Numbered from the stretch's first letter, positions 9,769-19,987 are shown. The stretch is DNA of 64,000 nucleotides from Paraburkholderia sp. (GCA_004322045.1 SCRN01000044.1:116352-180351); one strand, 5' to 3'. Notes: generated by a model from the letters alone, not told the origin. Numbers and translations are program-made.

Positions 9769-12231
9769 ATGGACTCCTCCCTGCCGTCACCCGCCCCATC
9801 GCCCTCAGGTTCCCCCGAGCCAGCCAAACCGCCCAAACGCCGCTCGCGTTGGATGGTCAAGCTCGCGCTCTTTTGCGCGGGGACGATCGCGGCCGTAGGC
9901 GCTTGCGCCGGACTACTCCTGCTTTATGGGCTCGTCGTCGCCGCGCCGCTTCTGCCTTCGCTCGATGCGCTCACCGACTATCGCCCGAAAGTCCCGCTGC
10001 GCATCTATACCGCCGATCACGTTCTGATCGGCGAATTCGGCGAAGAACGGCGCGACGTGGTTCGCATCGAGCACGTCCCCGTCTTTTTGAAACAAGCCGT
10101 TCTCGCAATCGAAGATGCGCGTTTTTACGACCATGGGGGAGTCGACATCGCCGGCGTGGTGCGCGCAGGCATCGCGGCGTTGACGAACGGACGCGCGACG
10201 CAAGGCGCCAGCACGATCACGATGCAAGTCGCGCGCAACTTCTTTCTGTCGAGCGAGAAGACCTACACGCGCAAGATTTACGAGATGATGCTGGCGTACA
10301 AAATCGAGCGCGAGTTGACGAAGGATCAGATTCTCGAGGTGTATATGAATCAGATCTACCTCGGGCAGCGCGCCTATGGCTTCGCATCGGCAGCGCGCAT
10401 TTATTTCGGCAAAGACATCGCGCACATCACGCTCGCGCAAGCGGCGATGCTGGCGGGCTTGCCCAAAGCGCCTTCGGCGTACAACCCAGTCGTCAACCCG
10501 ACGCGCGCAAAGCTACGCCAGCAATACATCCTGCGGCGCATGCTCGCGCTGCACGACATCACGCGTGCGCAATACGATGCCGCACTCGCCGAGCCTCTCG
10601 CGCTCGCCGGCGCGCCCGCGCAGCAGTTCAGCGTGCATGCGGAGTACGTGGCGGAAATGGTCCGTCAAGCGATGGTCGCGCAATATCACGACGAGGCCTA
10701 TACCCGGGGCTTGAACGTCGTCACGACGATCGATTCGAGCGATCAAGCCGCCGCCTACCGCGCGGTGCGAAACGGGCTGATGAGTTACGACGCGCGGCAC
10801 GGCTATCGCGGCCCCGAGGGTTACGTCGCGCTGCCGGCCGCTGCCGACGCGCGTGCCGATGCCATTTCCGCGGCCCTCGGCAAATATCCGGACAACGGCG
10901 AAATCGTCGCGGGTGTCGTGACGGCCGCCGATGCGCGTCAAGTGCAAGCGGTCCTGTCCGACGGCACGCTGGCCACGGTCAGCGGCGAGGGCCTGCGCTT
11001 CGCGTCGGCTGCGCTCATGCCGCGCGCGCAGCCGGCGGCCGGCATCCGGCCGGGGGCCATCGTGCGCCTCGTCAAAGACGACGCAGGCGCCTGGTCGATC
11101 GTGCAATTGCCGCAAGTCGAAGGCGCGTTCATCTCGATCGTGCCGCAAGACGGCGCGATTCGCTCGCTCGTCGGCGGGTTCGATTTCAGCAAGAACAAGT
11201 TCAATCACGTGATGCAGGCATGGCGTCAGCCGGGTTCCAGCTTCAAGCCCTTCATCTATTCGGCATCACTGGAAAAGGGCCTCGGCCCGGCAACCATCAT
11301 CAACGACGCGCCGCTCTTTTTCAGCGCGGCGGAAACGGGCGGCCATCCCTGGGAGCCGAAGAACTACGGCGGCCGGTTCGACGGTCCCATGACGATGCGC
11401 ACCGCGCTGCAAAAATCGCGCAACCTCGTCTCGATTCGGATTCTTGCGCACATCGGCACGCGCTACGCGCAGCAGTACATCACGCGCTTCGGCTTCGACG
11501 CCGATAAGCATCCGGCCTATCTGCCGATGGCCCTAGGGGCCGGTCTCGTGACGCCTCTGCAGATGGCTGGCGCTTATTCGGTCTTCGCCAATGGCGGCTA
11601 TCGCGTCAATCCCTATCTCATTTCGGAGGTGACCGATCAAGATGGCCTCGTGCTCGCACGCGCGCAGCCGATCGCCGCGGGAAACGATGCGCCGCAAGCG
11701 ATCGATGCGCGCAACGACTTCGTGATGAACAGCTTGCTGCAAAGTGTCGCGCAACACGGAACAGGGGCGAAGTCGAACCAACTCGGGCGCAAGGATTTGG
11801 CCGGCAAGACGGGCACGACAAACGATTCTCGCGACGCCTGGTTCGCCGGCTATCAGCACACGCTGGCCGCCATCGCCTGGATCGGCTACGACTCGCCGCG
11901 CAGCCTGGGGGATCGCGAGACGGGCGGCGGCCTCGCGCTGCCGGTCTGGATGGACTACATGCGGCAAGCGCTAAACGGCGTGCCGGAGTACGAGATGCCG
12001 ATACCCGCCGACGTCACGCAGATAGAGGGCGAACTGTACTTCGACTCGTTCTTGCCGGGCCATGGCTTCGTCCATACGGTCGGCATCGCCGAAGCGGCCG
12101 AGCATGCGCAGACGAGGGCCGCGGACGGCGGCACGGAAATAGGGAATCGAGAAGCTGCCGCGCCGACGAGCGCAGCCAACGAACCGGGGGGCGTGCCGCG
12201 GCCTACGGCGCCACGGGTCTCGGTGCAGTGA
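9769..12231 (+). CDS. mrcA: Penicillin-binding protein 1A, bifunctional glycosyltransferase/transpeptidase
   Basis: An 820-residue class A PBP that polymerises lipid II glycan strands and cross-links their stem peptides. A Pro-rich cytoplasmic tail and one membrane anchor (about residues 30-60) precede the GT51 domain with catalytic EDARFYDHGG (Glu115), GASTITMQVARN and the VYMNQIYLGQRAYG motif. An OB-like insert precedes the transpeptidase domain, which has the SxxK serine in PGSSFKPF (Ser489, Lys492), the SRN triad in KSRNLVSIR and KTGTTND. Length is typical for PBP1A. It is transcribed divergently from the pil operon, an arrangement seen in many proteobacteria. Confidence 0.96.
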   Translation: MDSSLPSPAPSPSGSPEPAKPPKRRSRWMVKLALFCAGTIAAVGACAGLLLLYGLVVAAPLLPSLDALTDYRPKVPLRIYTADHVLIGEFGEERRDVVRIEHVPVFLKQAVLAIEDARFYDHGGVDIAGVVRAGIAALTNGRATQGASTITMQVARNFFLSSEKTYTRKIYEMMLAYKIERELTKDQILEVYMNQIYLGQRAYGFASAARIYFGKDIAHITLAQAAMLAGLPKAPSAYNPVVNPTRAKLRQQYILRRMLALHDITRAQYDAALAEPLALAGAPAQQFSVHAEYVAEMVRQAMVAQYHDEAYTRGLNVVTTIDSSDQAAAYRAVRNGLMSYDARHGYRGPEGYVALPAAADARADAISAALGKYPDNGEIVAGVVTAADARQVQAVLSDGTLATVSGEGLRFASAALMPRAQPAAGIRPGAIVRLVKDDAGAWSIVQLPQVEGAFISIVPQDGAIRSLVGGFDFSKNKFNHVMQAWRQPGSSFKPFIYSASLEKGLGPATIINDAPLFFSAAETGGHPWEPKNYGGRFDGPMTMRTALQKSRNLVSIRILAHIGTRYAQQYITRFGFDADKHPAYLPMALGAGLVTPLQMAGAYSVFANGGYRVNPYLISEVTDQDGLVLARAQPIAAGNDAPQAIDARNDFVMNSLLQSVAQHGTGAKSNQLGRKDLAGKTGTTNDSRDAWFAGYQHTLAAIAWIGYDSPRSLGDRETGGGLALPVWMDYMRQALNGVPEYEMPIPADVTQIEGELYFDSFLPGHGFVHTVGIAEAAEHAQTRAADGGTEIGNREAAAPTSAANEPGGVPRPTAPRVSVQ

Positions 12232-12400
12232 TCCACCGCCGATGTCAGCCGCTGTCGGTGGGGGGTGTTGATGGACCGCTGCCGCTGGCCCTGGCGCGAA
12301 CGTCGAGCGCACTGGCCCGCGCCACGACAACCCGCCGTCGAACCGAGAACGCGCTCGGACGACGCGTCGCGCCCTGCCCGCGAATCGCGTCGCCTACGCC

Positions 12401-12718
12401 CTACGCCGCGAAGTGGACGCGCTCGCCGGCTTGCTGCGTGGCGTAATCGGACAGAGATTCGAAGAACTCGCGGCCATTACGCGTATCCAGCCACTGTCCG
12501 TCGACGAACTTGAAGTGAAAGCCGCCTGATTTGGCTGCGATCCAGATTTCCTGCATCGGCGGTTGCAAGTTGACGATGATCTTCGAACCGTTCTCGAATT
12601 CGAGCGTCAAGACGTTGCCGTTGCGCTCGATCTCGATATCGGCGTCGCTGTCGTCGGCAGCTTGCTCGATTCGCGTGAGAACGGCTTCCGCTCGGCCAAG
12701 GTAGTCGCTGTCGGTCAT
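12401..12718 (-). CDS. cyaY: Bacterial frataxin CyaY
   Basis: Iron-binding modulator of Fe-S cluster assembly that interacts with IscS. The 105-residue protein has the acidic first helix ([18 protein letters not shown], then [10 protein letters not shown]) and the beta-sheet core with [15 protein letters not shown] and [14 protein letters not shown], all characteristic of the family. Length agrees with E. coli CyaY (106). It is a single gene convergent with mrcA and divergent from lptM. The 169-base stretch between mrcA and cyaY holds no gene that I can support. Confidence 0.95.
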   Translation of the reverse strand: MTDSDYLGRAEAVLTRIEQAADDSDADIEIERNGNVLTLEFENGSKIIVNLQPPMQEIWIAAKSGGFHFKFVDGQWLDTRNGREFFESLSDYATQQAGERVHFAA

Positions 12719-12771
12719 GCTAAACTCCGCCGGTTAAACACATCACAGCTCTTTAGGTCCTAGAGGCAGTC

Positions 12772-13077
12772 ATGCGAGTCGTTTTCAGGATGAGCGCGAT
12801 TGTAGCGGCTTTGGCCGTTGCGACAAGCGCGGCGCTAACCGCCTGCGGACAAGGCGGGCCGCTTTATCTGCCGTCCGTCCCGCCGCTGCCTGAAAAACCG
12901 GTGCTTCACACCGGGCCGTCCGCGCAAGATTCGGATAGCAGCTCGCAGGCGGCATCGGACCCGCAAGCGCATGCACCGCTGACCTTGGCGCCGGCCGATG
13001 CGCTCGGCACCGCGCCGAACGCCCAACACCCCACGCCTGACGCCGGTGCGGCGTCGAGCCCCGCACCCGATCAATAA
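12772..13077 (+). CDS. lptM: Small lipoprotein LptM (YifL-like)
   Basis: A 101-residue secreted lipoprotein. The signal peptide ends in the lipobox ALTAC (Cys at about 25), followed by GQGGPLYLP, the conserved N-terminus of LptM, which assists oxidative maturation of the LPS translocon LptD. The remainder is Pro/Ser/Ala-rich, low-complexity and longer than in E. coli (67 residues). It lies 15 bases upstream of lysA; the lptM-lysA pair next to cyaY is a conserved proteobacterial arrangement. Confidence 0.85.
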   Translation: MRVVFRMSAIVAALAVATSAALTACGQGGPLYLPSVPPLPEKPVLHTGPSAQDSDSSSQAASDPQAHAPLTLAPADALGTAPNAQHPTPDAGAASSPAPDQ

Positions 13078-13092
13078 ACGCAGGACTCCCGC

Positions 13093-14355
13093 ATGTCTCA
13101 CTCCGCCTTCGCCTATGTCGACGGCGTGCTGCACGCCGAAGGCGTCAGCGCCGTCACGCTCGCCGAACGGTTCGGCACGCCGCTTTTCGTCTACTCGCGC
13201 GCGGCGCTGACCCATGCCTATCAAGCGTATGCGCAAGCATGCGCCGGACACCGGGCGTCGGTGCATGTCGCCGTCAAAGCCAATAGCAACTTGGCGGTGC
13301 TCAATGTCTTTGCACGCCTCGGCGCCGGCTTCGATATCGTCTCGAGCGGGGAGCTTGCCCGCGTGCTAGCGGCGGGCGGTCAAGCGAAAGACATCGTGTT
13401 TTCCGGCGTCGGCAAGAGCGCAGCGGAAATGCGCGAGGCGTTGGACGCCGGCGTCAAATGCTTCAACGTCGAATCGATCCCTGAACTCGATCGGCTCAAT
13501 GCCATCGCCGGCGAGTGCGGCAAGAAAGCGCCAATCTCCCTGCGCGTGAATCCTGACGTCGATCCGAAGACTCATCCCTACATCTCCACGGGGCTAAAGG
13601 CGAACAAGTTCGGCATTGCCTTCGACGAGGCGCGTTCGGCCTATCGCGCGGCGGCGGCATTCGAACACCTTGAAGTGTTCGGCATCGATTGCCACATCGG
13701 CTCGCAGATCACGGAAATCGCCCCTTACCTCGATGCGCTCGATAAATTGCTCGATCTCGTCGAGCAAATCGAGTCCGACGGCATCGCCATCCGCCACATC
13801 GACGTCGGCGGCGGGCTCGGCATCACGTATTCCGAGGAAACCCCGCCGGACACTGGCGTATTCGTGCGCACCCTGCTCGAGCGGATCGCGGCGCGCGGCC
13901 ATGGTCATCGTGAAGTGTATTTCGAGCCGGGTCGCTCGGTCACAGGCAACGCCGGCATCCTGCTCACGCGCATCGAATTTCTGAAACCGGGTGCGGAGAA
14001 GAACTTCGCAATCGTCGACGCCGCGATGAACGACCTGGCGCGACCCGCCATGTACCAGGCCTATCACGCGATCGATGCTGTCGCACCGCGCCAAGATACG
14101 CCCACAGTCTACGATGTGGTCGGACCCGTATGCGAAAGCGGCGACTGGCTGGGCCGCGATCGCGCCCTGGCCGTCAAGCCGGGCGATTTGCTCGCAATCC
14201 GTTCGGCGGGCGCCTATGCGTTTGCGATGAGTTCGAACTACAACACGCGTCCGCGCGCGGCGGAAGTCATGGTAGACGGCGATCGTGTCCACCTCGTCCG
14301 TGCGCGCGAGACCGTGCGCGAGTTGTTTGCGGGCGAATCCATCCTGCCGGCCTGA
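13093..14355 (+). CDS. lysA: Diaminopimelate decarboxylase
   Basis: PLP-dependent fold-III enzyme that decarboxylates meso-diaminopimelate to L-lysine, the last step of the pathway. The PLP-binding lysine lies in HVAVKANSN (Lys62). The glycine loop appears as HIDVGGGLGITY, EPGRSVTGNAG contributes to phosphate binding, and GPVCESGDWLG carries the active-site cysteine from the partner subunit. The 420-residue length is normal. It follows lptM closely and is probably co-transcribed. No LysR-type activator is adjacent. Confidence 0.96.
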   Translation: MSHSAFAYVDGVLHAEGVSAVTLAERFGTPLFVYSRAALTHAYQAYAQACAGHRASVHVAVKANSNLAVLNVFARLGAGFDIVSSGELARVLAAGGQAKDIVFSGVGKSAAEMREALDAGVKCFNVESIPELDRLNAIAGECGKKAPISLRVNPDVDPKTHPYISTGLKANKFGIAFDEARSAYRAAAAFEHLEVFGIDCHIGSQITEIAPYLDALDKLLDLVEQIESDGIAIRHIDVGGGLGITYSEETPPDTGVFVRTLLERIAARGHGHREVYFEPGRSVTGNAGILLTRIEFLKPGAEKNFAIVDAAMNDLARPAMYQAYHAIDAVAPRQDTPTVYDVVGPVCESGDWLGRDRALAVKPGDLLAIRSAGAYAFAMSSNYNTRPRAAEVMVDGDRVHLVRARETVRELFAGESILPA

Positions 14356-14420
14356 TTCCGGCGCAGCGCCGGTTGTCCCATCACCGCCGGGCAGTTGTGT
14401 GCGCTCGGCGGTTTCTTCTC

Positions 14421-15164
14421 CTATCTCGCGGGCTTGGGCTTCGACGCGCCGACACTGCGGCCGGCGAGTTTGCCGCGCGCCCAGACGGCCACGCGCCATC
14501 CGAGCAGCACGATAACGATCGCGCCATAGATCTTGGGCAAGATGAGATCGTGCTTGCCCGCCTTCATCCACCAAAAGTGCAAAATCGCGAGCGCGGCAAT
14601 GGCGTAAATCGCGCGATGAAGCGTCAGCCAGCGCCGCCCCAATCGCCGCGCGACGGCGCGCGGCGAGGTCGCGGCCAGCGGAATCAACAGCAGGAACGCT
14701 GCAAATCCGACCGTGATGAACGGCCGCTTGCCGATGTCCTTTACGACTTCGACCACGTCGAACCATTTGTCGAACCAAATGTAGGTCGTGAAATGCAGCG
14801 TCGCGTAAAAGAACGCATAGAGTCCCAGCATGCGACGAAACCGCAGCAACGCATTAACGCCGCTCAACCGGCGCAGCGGTGTCACCGTCAGCGTGATGCA
14901 CAGGAAAACGAGGGTCCAAAGCCCCGTTGAACGCGTGATGAATTCGATCGGATTGGCACCGAGCCGGTCGGTAAAGCCGAACAGCACGACGCGCGCGAGC
15001 GGCAGAAGCGCCGCGACGAAGACACCGATTTTGGCGGGTGCGATCCAGCGGTCCGCAGCGCCGCGCGCGCGGGCGCTGCCAGCTTGAGTCGAACGAACGG
15101 GCCGCGGGCCGCTTTGACCGCGACCGGCGTCGCGGCCCGTCAGCGTTTGCGTATCGAGTGACAT
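14421..15164 (-). CDS. msrQ: Haem-binding membrane subunit MsrQ of the methionine sulfoxide reductase
   Basis: Integral-membrane b-type cytochrome that passes electrons from the inner membrane to MsrP. The sequence shows about six hydrophobic segments and conserved histidines in TLHFTTYIWFD and LTLHRAIYAIAALAILHFWW that are likely haem ligands. The ORF track start at 15245 would overlap msrP; the ATG at 15164 (MSLDTQTLTGRDAG) gives 247 residues. Even so, the N-terminal 45 or so residues are a soluble, low-complexity extension relative to E. coli MsrQ (211). It lies 25 bases after msrP in the same operon. Confidence 0.9.
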   Translation of the reverse strand: MSLDTQTLTGRDAGRGQSGPRPVRSTQAGSARARGAADRWIAPAKIGVFVAALLPLARVVLFGFTDRLGANPIEFITRSTGLWTLVFLCITLTVTPLRRLSGVNALLRFRRMLGLYAFFYATLHFTTYIWFDKWFDVVEVVKDIGKRPFITVGFAAFLLLIPLAATSPRAVARRLGRRWLTLHRAIYAIAALAILHFWWMKAGKHDLILPKIYGAIVIVLLGWRVAVWARGKLAGRSVGASKPKPAR

Positions 15165-15189
15165 GAAATGCGCTCCATCGAGCCTGGCG

Positions 15190-16194
15190 TCAGAAGTACT
15201 TGCGCAAGTCCATCCCTTGATACAGGGAGGCGACGAGATTTCCATACCCGTTGAACATCAACGTCTTGCGCTTCGGCGTGAAAAATCCGTCCTCGCCGAT
15301 CCGCCGCTCGGTGGCTTGACTCCAGCGCGGGTGATCCACCTCAGGGTTCACATTCGAATAGAACCCGTACTCCTTCGGCGCATAGGTGTTCCAACTGGTC
15401 GGGGGTTGCTTTTCGACGAACCGGATCTTCACGAGCGACTTCGCGCTTTTGAACCCGTACTTCCAAGGGACGACGATACGGATCGGCGCACCGTTCTGGT
15501 TCGGCAGCACCTGGCCGTAGAGTCCGACCGTGAGCAGCGTCAAAGGGTTCATCGCTTCGTCCATGCGCAAGCCTTCGGAATACGGCCAATCGAGAATCGG
15601 ATCCGAGAGCCCAGGCATCTGAGAGGGGTCTGCGAGTGTGATGAACTGCACGAATTTGGCGTTGCCCGTCGGCTGCGCGCGCTTGATGAGTTCGGCGAGC
15701 GGATAGCCCAACCATGGAATCACCATCGACCACCCTTCGACGCAGCGGTGGCGATAAACGCGTTCCTCGAGCGGCGCGAGCTTGAGCAGTTCGTCGATGT
15801 CGTACACCTTCGGATTCTTGACCTCGCCTTCCACGCTCACTCGCCACGGATGCGGCCGTAGCGTCCCCGCGTTGTGGGAAGGATCGCTCTTGTCCGTGCC
15901 GAACTCGTAGAAGTTGTTGTAGGTCGTCACGTCCTTGTAAGGCGTGACCTTATCGATGACGACAAACTTCGGATTAGTCGCGGCCGCTAGCCGGTGCGCT
16001 TTGGGGTCGGGAGAAGCATACGCGCCGAAAGCGGCGCGACTGATGCCGAGCGTGCCGCCGGCGATCGCGAGCCCCGCCGCGCCAGCCGCCTGTAGCACGC
16101 GCCGCCGGTTTTCGAACACCGCACGCGGCGTGATTTCGGTAGCGGCGATGTCCTCGCCGGTCAGTAGGACACGTTGCTCTCGGTTCATCGACAC
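15190..16194 (-). CDS. msrP: Periplasmic methionine sulfoxide reductase catalytic subunit MsrP
   Basis: Molybdopterin enzyme that repairs oxidised methionines in periplasmic proteins. A twin-arginine signal is visible ([19 protein letters not shown]), and the molybdenum-ligating cysteine lies in [19 protein letters not shown]. Length (about 334) fits MsrP. Start choice is uncertain: the ORF track uses TTG at 16209, but that codon is followed directly by AGGAG, which is better read as the ribosome-binding site for the GTG at 16194 (spacing seven) or the ATG at 16188. It is paired with msrQ, its electron donor. Confidence 0.93.
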   Translation of the reverse strand: MSMNREQRVLLTGEDIAATEITPRAVFENRRRVLQAAGAAGLAIAGGTLGISRAAFGAYASPDPKAHRLAAATNPKFVVIDKVTPYKDVTTYNNFYEFGTDKSDPSHNAGTLRPHPWRVSVEGEVKNPKVYDIDELLKLAPLEERVYRHRCVEGWSMVIPWLGYPLAELIKRAQPTGNAKFVQFITLADPSQMPGLSDPILDWPYSEGLRMDEAMNPLTLLTVGLYGQVLPNQNGAPIRIVVPWKYGFKSAKSLVKIRFVEKQPPTSWNTYAPKEYGFYSNVNPEVDHPRWSQATERRIGEDGFFTPKRKTLMFNGYGNLVASLYQGMDLRKYF

Positions 16195-16307
16195 GATGCT
16201 GCTCCTCAAGAAACCCGGGCCGCTTGTTCACGGCGTCGGTCGAACGCCTTTTGGGCCCACACACGATGAATACGTGCACCGCCTGCGCTCGGATGCATCG
16301 ATCAAAT

Positions 16308-16345
16308 AAAAAACCGCCGATGGCGCGACCATGCGGCGGTTTTTC
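16308..16345 (-). terminator. Intrinsic terminator after ccsB
   Basis: AAAAACCGCCG and CGGCGGTTTTT flank a loop of about 14 bases. The A-run on the left gives a U-run on the minus strand, so it should end the resB-ccsB transcript before msrP. The T-run on the right lets it work in both directions. Confidence 0.8.
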
Positions 16346-16390
16346 TTACAAACATGACTAGCGCGCTCGATATCGGCGCTGGCGCATCGG

Positions 16391-17569
16391 CTACAGCTTG
16401 CCGTAGCTATGCAGGCCCGACAAGAACATATTGACGCCCAGGAACGCGAATGTCGTGACGAGCAAGCCGGTGAGCGCCCACCATGCAGCGGCCGTACCCC
16501 GCAGCCCCTTCATCAAGCGCATATGCAGCCATGCCGCGTAGTTGAGCCACACGATCAACGCCCAGGTTTCTTTCGGGTCCCAGCTCCAGTACCCGCCCCA
16601 TGCGTCGGCCGCCCACAATGCGCCCAGAATGGTCGCGACCGTGAAGAAGGCGAAGCCGACCGCAATCGACTTGTACATGACATCGTCGAGCACGGCCAGC
16701 GGCGGCAAACGATCCGTGAAGACGCCGTGTTCGCTGAGCAAATAGGCCACCCCGACCATCGCCGAGAGCGCAAACGAGCCATAGCCGATGAAGTTCGCGG
16801 GTACGTGGATCTTCATCCACCAGCTTTGCAGCGCCGGTACGAGCGGTTGGATCTGCTGTGCGTCGCGCGCGACCGAGTACCACATCAAGAAGCCGACGGC
16901 GGCGCCGATGACCAACAGAACGAAGGCGCCCAACGCACGGGTGGCGTAGTGCTGCTCGTAATACAGGTAGAACAGCGCCGTGATCAGACAAAACAGCACG
17001 AACACTTCATAGAGGTTCGAAACCGGAATATGACCGACGTCGGCACCGATCAGGTACGACTCGTACCAGCGCACCATCATGCCGGTAAAGCCCATCAGGA
17101 CGGCAAACCAGGTGAGCTTCGAGCCGATGGCGCCGCCCGAGGGCGAGCGCGACAGCATGCCGATCCAGTAAAACAGCGTGGCGAGAACGAAAAGCGCGCT
17201 CATCCAAAGAATCGCCGACTGGCTCGACAAAAAGTACTTGAGCAAGAACGCCGAGTCGGCCCGGGACAGATCGCCGTGGTAGATCTGCAGCGACAGTAGC
17301 GCAAGCGCCGCAATGCTCACGGCAAGCAGGCGCACCGGCTTCCAGCGCCAGCCGAGCACGATGAGCGCGGGCACGGTGCACACCAGCACGAGCTTATCGT
17401 AGTAATTCATGAACCCGTGGTACCGGGCCAGCCCAAAACCGGCGCCACCCGCAACGGCCAAGGCGAAGAGCCAATCGAATACGCCTAAACGGCGCAGGAA
17501 CGAGCGTTCGTCCAAGGCGCCCGACTGCGGAGAAGCCGGGTGAGAGGGGGAAACGTGTGTCAGATCCAT
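16391..17569 (-). CDS. ccsB: Cytochrome c biogenesis protein CcsB (CcsA/ResC family, system II)
   Basis: Multi-spanning membrane protein that, with Ccs1/ResB, exports haem and ligates it to apocytochromes c. The haem-handling WWD signature is visible as WAADAWGGYWSWDPKETWA near residues 310-330, with conserved histidines in flanking helices (KIHVPANFIGYG; LHMRLMKG). The 392-residue protein has about eight membrane segments after a soluble 25-residue N-terminus. It lies 15 bases downstream of resB. Naming varies between ccsA and ccsB; the family is secure. Confidence 0.93.
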   Translation of the reverse strand: MDLTHVSPSHPASPQSGALDERSFLRRLGVFDWLFALAVAGGAGFGLARYHGFMNYYDKLVLVCTVPALIVLGWRWKPVRLLAVSIAALALLSLQIYHGDLSRADSAFLLKYFLSSQSAILWMSALFVLATLFYWIGMLSRSPSGGAIGSKLTWFAVLMGFTGMMVRWYESYLIGADVGHIPVSNLYEVFVLFCLITALFYLYYEQHYATRALGAFVLLVIGAAVGFLMWYSVARDAQQIQPLVPALQSWWMKIHVPANFIGYGSFALSAMVGVAYLLSEHGVFTDRLPPLAVLDDVMYKSIAVGFAFFTVATILGALWAADAWGGYWSWDPKETWALIVWLNYAAWLHMRLMKGLRGTAAAWWALTGLLVTTFAFLGVNMFLSGLHSYGKL

Positions 17570-17584
17570 GATGATTCCCGAATA

Positions 17585-19819
17585 TCAATCTTGCGAGTCG
17601 GAAGACGACGCTATCGTCGCGGGGGGCGCCTCGGAACGAGCGTGTTTGCGCGCATTGTCACGCGAGGAGGCGGCCTCATGTGCGGATGCGCCCAGCACGG
17701 CGCCGATAGCATCGCGCACCTTCCCGAATTCTTTCTCGAAGTCGAGCGTCTTGCGCGCCGTCGACATCGCCATCACCACCGACGTGCCCGCCGCTGCGTC
17801 CTTCAACCAGAACCAAAGCCGCCGCTCACGGATATAGAACATCGAGAAAATGCCGGCCACGAGAAGCAGGCTGCCAAGATACACCACTTTCTTACCCGGC
17901 GCGCGCGTAAGCTGGAACACCGAAGCCTGCACCTGCTTGAACGAATCTAGCTGCAGATAGACCGGCGATCCATACAAGAAGCTGTCGGAAAGCGCGTTGA
18001 TCGAATTTTGCACGAACCGGCTCGTGCCCGCGTTCGCGGGCGCGTCGGCCTCGCCTGCTTGCTCGCGAGCAAGCTGCCAAAGATCCCAGGTCGAGCCTTC
18101 GAGCATACGCAGCAATAGCGATGCCGCCTTCTGCTGCTCGCCCTTCGGCACCGAATGATCGATGAATGCCGCGATCGATTGGAAGCCACCGGCGCGCTGC
18201 CCAGGCGGTAGGCTGCCTGGCACGGTCTCGGCCCCCGAGAACAGCGACAAGACACGCGTCGCGCTTTCCTCCAGGTGAGCGCGCAACTCGGGGTTCGAAT
18301 CGGAGATCGAACGTTGCGCGAAGCGTTGAGCGGCCTGCGCCCGCAGCGTGGGATTTTCCAGCGCCGCGCGCAGCATCATCCACTCTTTGACGCTGCCTTG
18401 CTCGTCAGCCGGAATTCTCAGATATCGGAACGGATCATTCGGCGTCGTGCGCATGCCGGCAAGGAAGAAGCGAGCGCCGTCGACTTCCACGGGCAGCATG
18501 TAGTTGTTGAACTCGCGCGCCTGGCCGTCCGTGCCCCGAATCTTGTACTGGACCGATGGCCCGACGTTGTGCAGATCGCGCGGCATGGACGATTTCGCCC
18601 CCGACCCCAGCCGCTCGTCAAAGACTTCTTTGAGCGATTGGTGCGCCGCCACGCCGCGCGCGTCGGTCTGCCCGCTGCCGTTCGTGATGTTCTCGACGTT
18701 GATGGCGCGGAAATCCGCGAATTCGACCGTCTGTCCGTTCACGCCCGGCATCGAAGCCGACAGCGGCGCCGAGTTCCCGATCGCGCCATTGACGGCCATC
18801 GTTTTGGCGGAATCGCTCGTCATCGGCCAGGCCGTCATCGACATCTCCGAGCCACCGTCCTGGAAGCTGGACTGATAGATCGACACGCCGTCGTACTGGA
18901 ACGGCTTATTCACTTCCACGCGGGCAGGGACGCGCTTGCCGGTTGCGTGATCGACCACGACGATGTCGCTCGCAAAGAGCTTGGGCATGCCCGTCGAGTA
19001 GTAGTCGACGATGAACTTTTTGAGTTCGATCGAGAACGGCAGGTCCTGAATCAGCGAGCCGTTGGGCTGATTCAGGATAGCCGTCGATACGTTCTGTCCC
19101 TCGGGTACCCACGCATAGCCGCGGAACGTCGGATTGGACTGAGAGAGGCGGTGCGCGGGCGAGATGTCGTTGATGACGGCGGTCGTCGAGACCGGCGACT
19201 TGCCGAACAGCCACATTTGGAGCCTGATCGGCAGATTGCTGTCCATCAACCCGCCGATGCAGATCACGACGATGGCCAGGTGCGCAAAGATGTATCCGAT
19301 CTTGGCCATGGCGCCGCGTTTGGCCGCGATCAGCGTGGCGCCGTCCACTTCGCGCACGAGATAGCGATATCCGAGCTTGCCTGCGAGCGTGGAGAGCTGC
19401 GCCGCGGTTTCGGCGCGCGAAGCGCGGGTCTCGTACTCCGCCTTGTGGTGGAACGCCCGCAAGCTGCCTTCGCGCACTTTGAGCTTCCAGCTCTTGATAT
19501 CCGCGATCATCTTCGGTGCGTTGCGTATGACGCAGAGCGAGATCGAGACGATCAAGAAGCCGAGAATCAGCATGAACCACCAAGCGCTGTAGACGGTGTA
19601 CAGGCTGAGCGCGCGGAAGATATCCGCCCAAAACGGACCGAATTGGTTGACGTAGTTGGGGTAGGGATCGTCTTGCGTGAGCACGGTGCCGACGATGCTG
19701 GCGATCGCGAGCACGACCAGCAACGCGATGGCAAAACGCATGGAGCTTAGCAACTCGACCGCGCTTTTCAGCACGCGCCGGTTGGATTTCACTTCGTAAC
19801 CTGAGGTGGTAACGCTCAT
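17585..19819 (-). CDS. resB: Cytochrome c biogenesis protein Ccs1/ResB (system II)
   Basis: A 744-residue partner of CcsB. Three N-terminal membrane helices (around residues 20-40, 75-95 and 165-185), a large periplasmic domain and a C-terminal helix (KKVVYLGSLLLVAGIFSMFYI) give the ResB topology. The motif SSMRFAIALLVVLAIASIVGT with QDDPYPNYVNQFGPFWADIF is typical of the N-terminus. A soluble C-terminal tail of about 80 charged residues follows. Length matches betaproteobacterial ResB. It is the first gene of the resB-ccsB operon, adjacent to the gene for one likely client, cytochrome c4. Confidence 0.93.
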   Translation of the reverse strand: MSVTTSGYEVKSNRRVLKSAVELLSSMRFAIALLVVLAIASIVGTVLTQDDPYPNYVNQFGPFWADIFRALSLYTVYSAWWFMLILGFLIVSISLCVIRNAPKMIADIKSWKLKVREGSLRAFHHKAEYETRASRAETAAQLSTLAGKLGYRYLVREVDGATLIAAKRGAMAKIGYIFAHLAIVVICIGGLMDSNLPIRLQMWLFGKSPVSTTAVINDISPAHRLSQSNPTFRGYAWVPEGQNVSTAILNQPNGSLIQDLPFSIELKKFIVDYYSTGMPKLFASDIVVVDHATGKRVPARVEVNKPFQYDGVSIYQSSFQDGGSEMSMTAWPMTSDSAKTMAVNGAIGNSAPLSASMPGVNGQTVEFADFRAINVENITNGSGQTDARGVAAHQSLKEVFDERLGSGAKSSMPRDLHNVGPSVQYKIRGTDGQAREFNNYMLPVEVDGARFFLAGMRTTPNDPFRYLRIPADEQGSVKEWMMLRAALENPTLRAQAAQRFAQRSISDSNPELRAHLEESATRVLSLFSGAETVPGSLPPGQRAGGFQSIAAFIDHSVPKGEQQKAASLLLRMLEGSTWDLWQLAREQAGEADAPANAGTSRFVQNSINALSDSFLYGSPVYLQLDSFKQVQASVFQLTRAPGKKVVYLGSLLLVAGIFSMFYIRERRLWFWLKDAAAGTSVVMAMSTARKTLDFEKEFGKVRDAIGAVLGASAHEAASSRDNARKHARSEAPPATIASSSDSQD

Positions 19820-19937
19820 TCAAACTCCTGTCGACCCGAGTTGGCGCTTTAGCGGTTACTCGGGTCCCATGCTTCGCGGTCGACCGAGTGAACGTTTTCG
19901 CGCCTACTCGGGTTCCATGCACAGCAACACAACAACA

Positions 19938-19987
19938 AAAAAAGGGTGAGGGCCAGCCGCCGATGGCGGTGGCGCTCCCACCCTTTT
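19938..19987 (-). terminator. Bidirectional-looking intrinsic terminator after the cytochrome c4 gene
   Basis: AAAAGGGTG and CACCCTTTT form the outer stem, and GCCGCC/GGCGGT pair inside it. The A-run on the left supplies the U-run for minus-strand transcripts leaving the cytochrome gene. Confidence 0.75.

Noticed and set aside
9663-11507. 614-residue plus-strand ORF overlapping mrcA
   Set aside because: Out of frame with the complete PBP1A catalytic motifs; Arg/Ala-rich shadow.
18275-19750. 491-residue plus-strand ORF opposite resB
   Set aside because: Shadow of resB without motifs.
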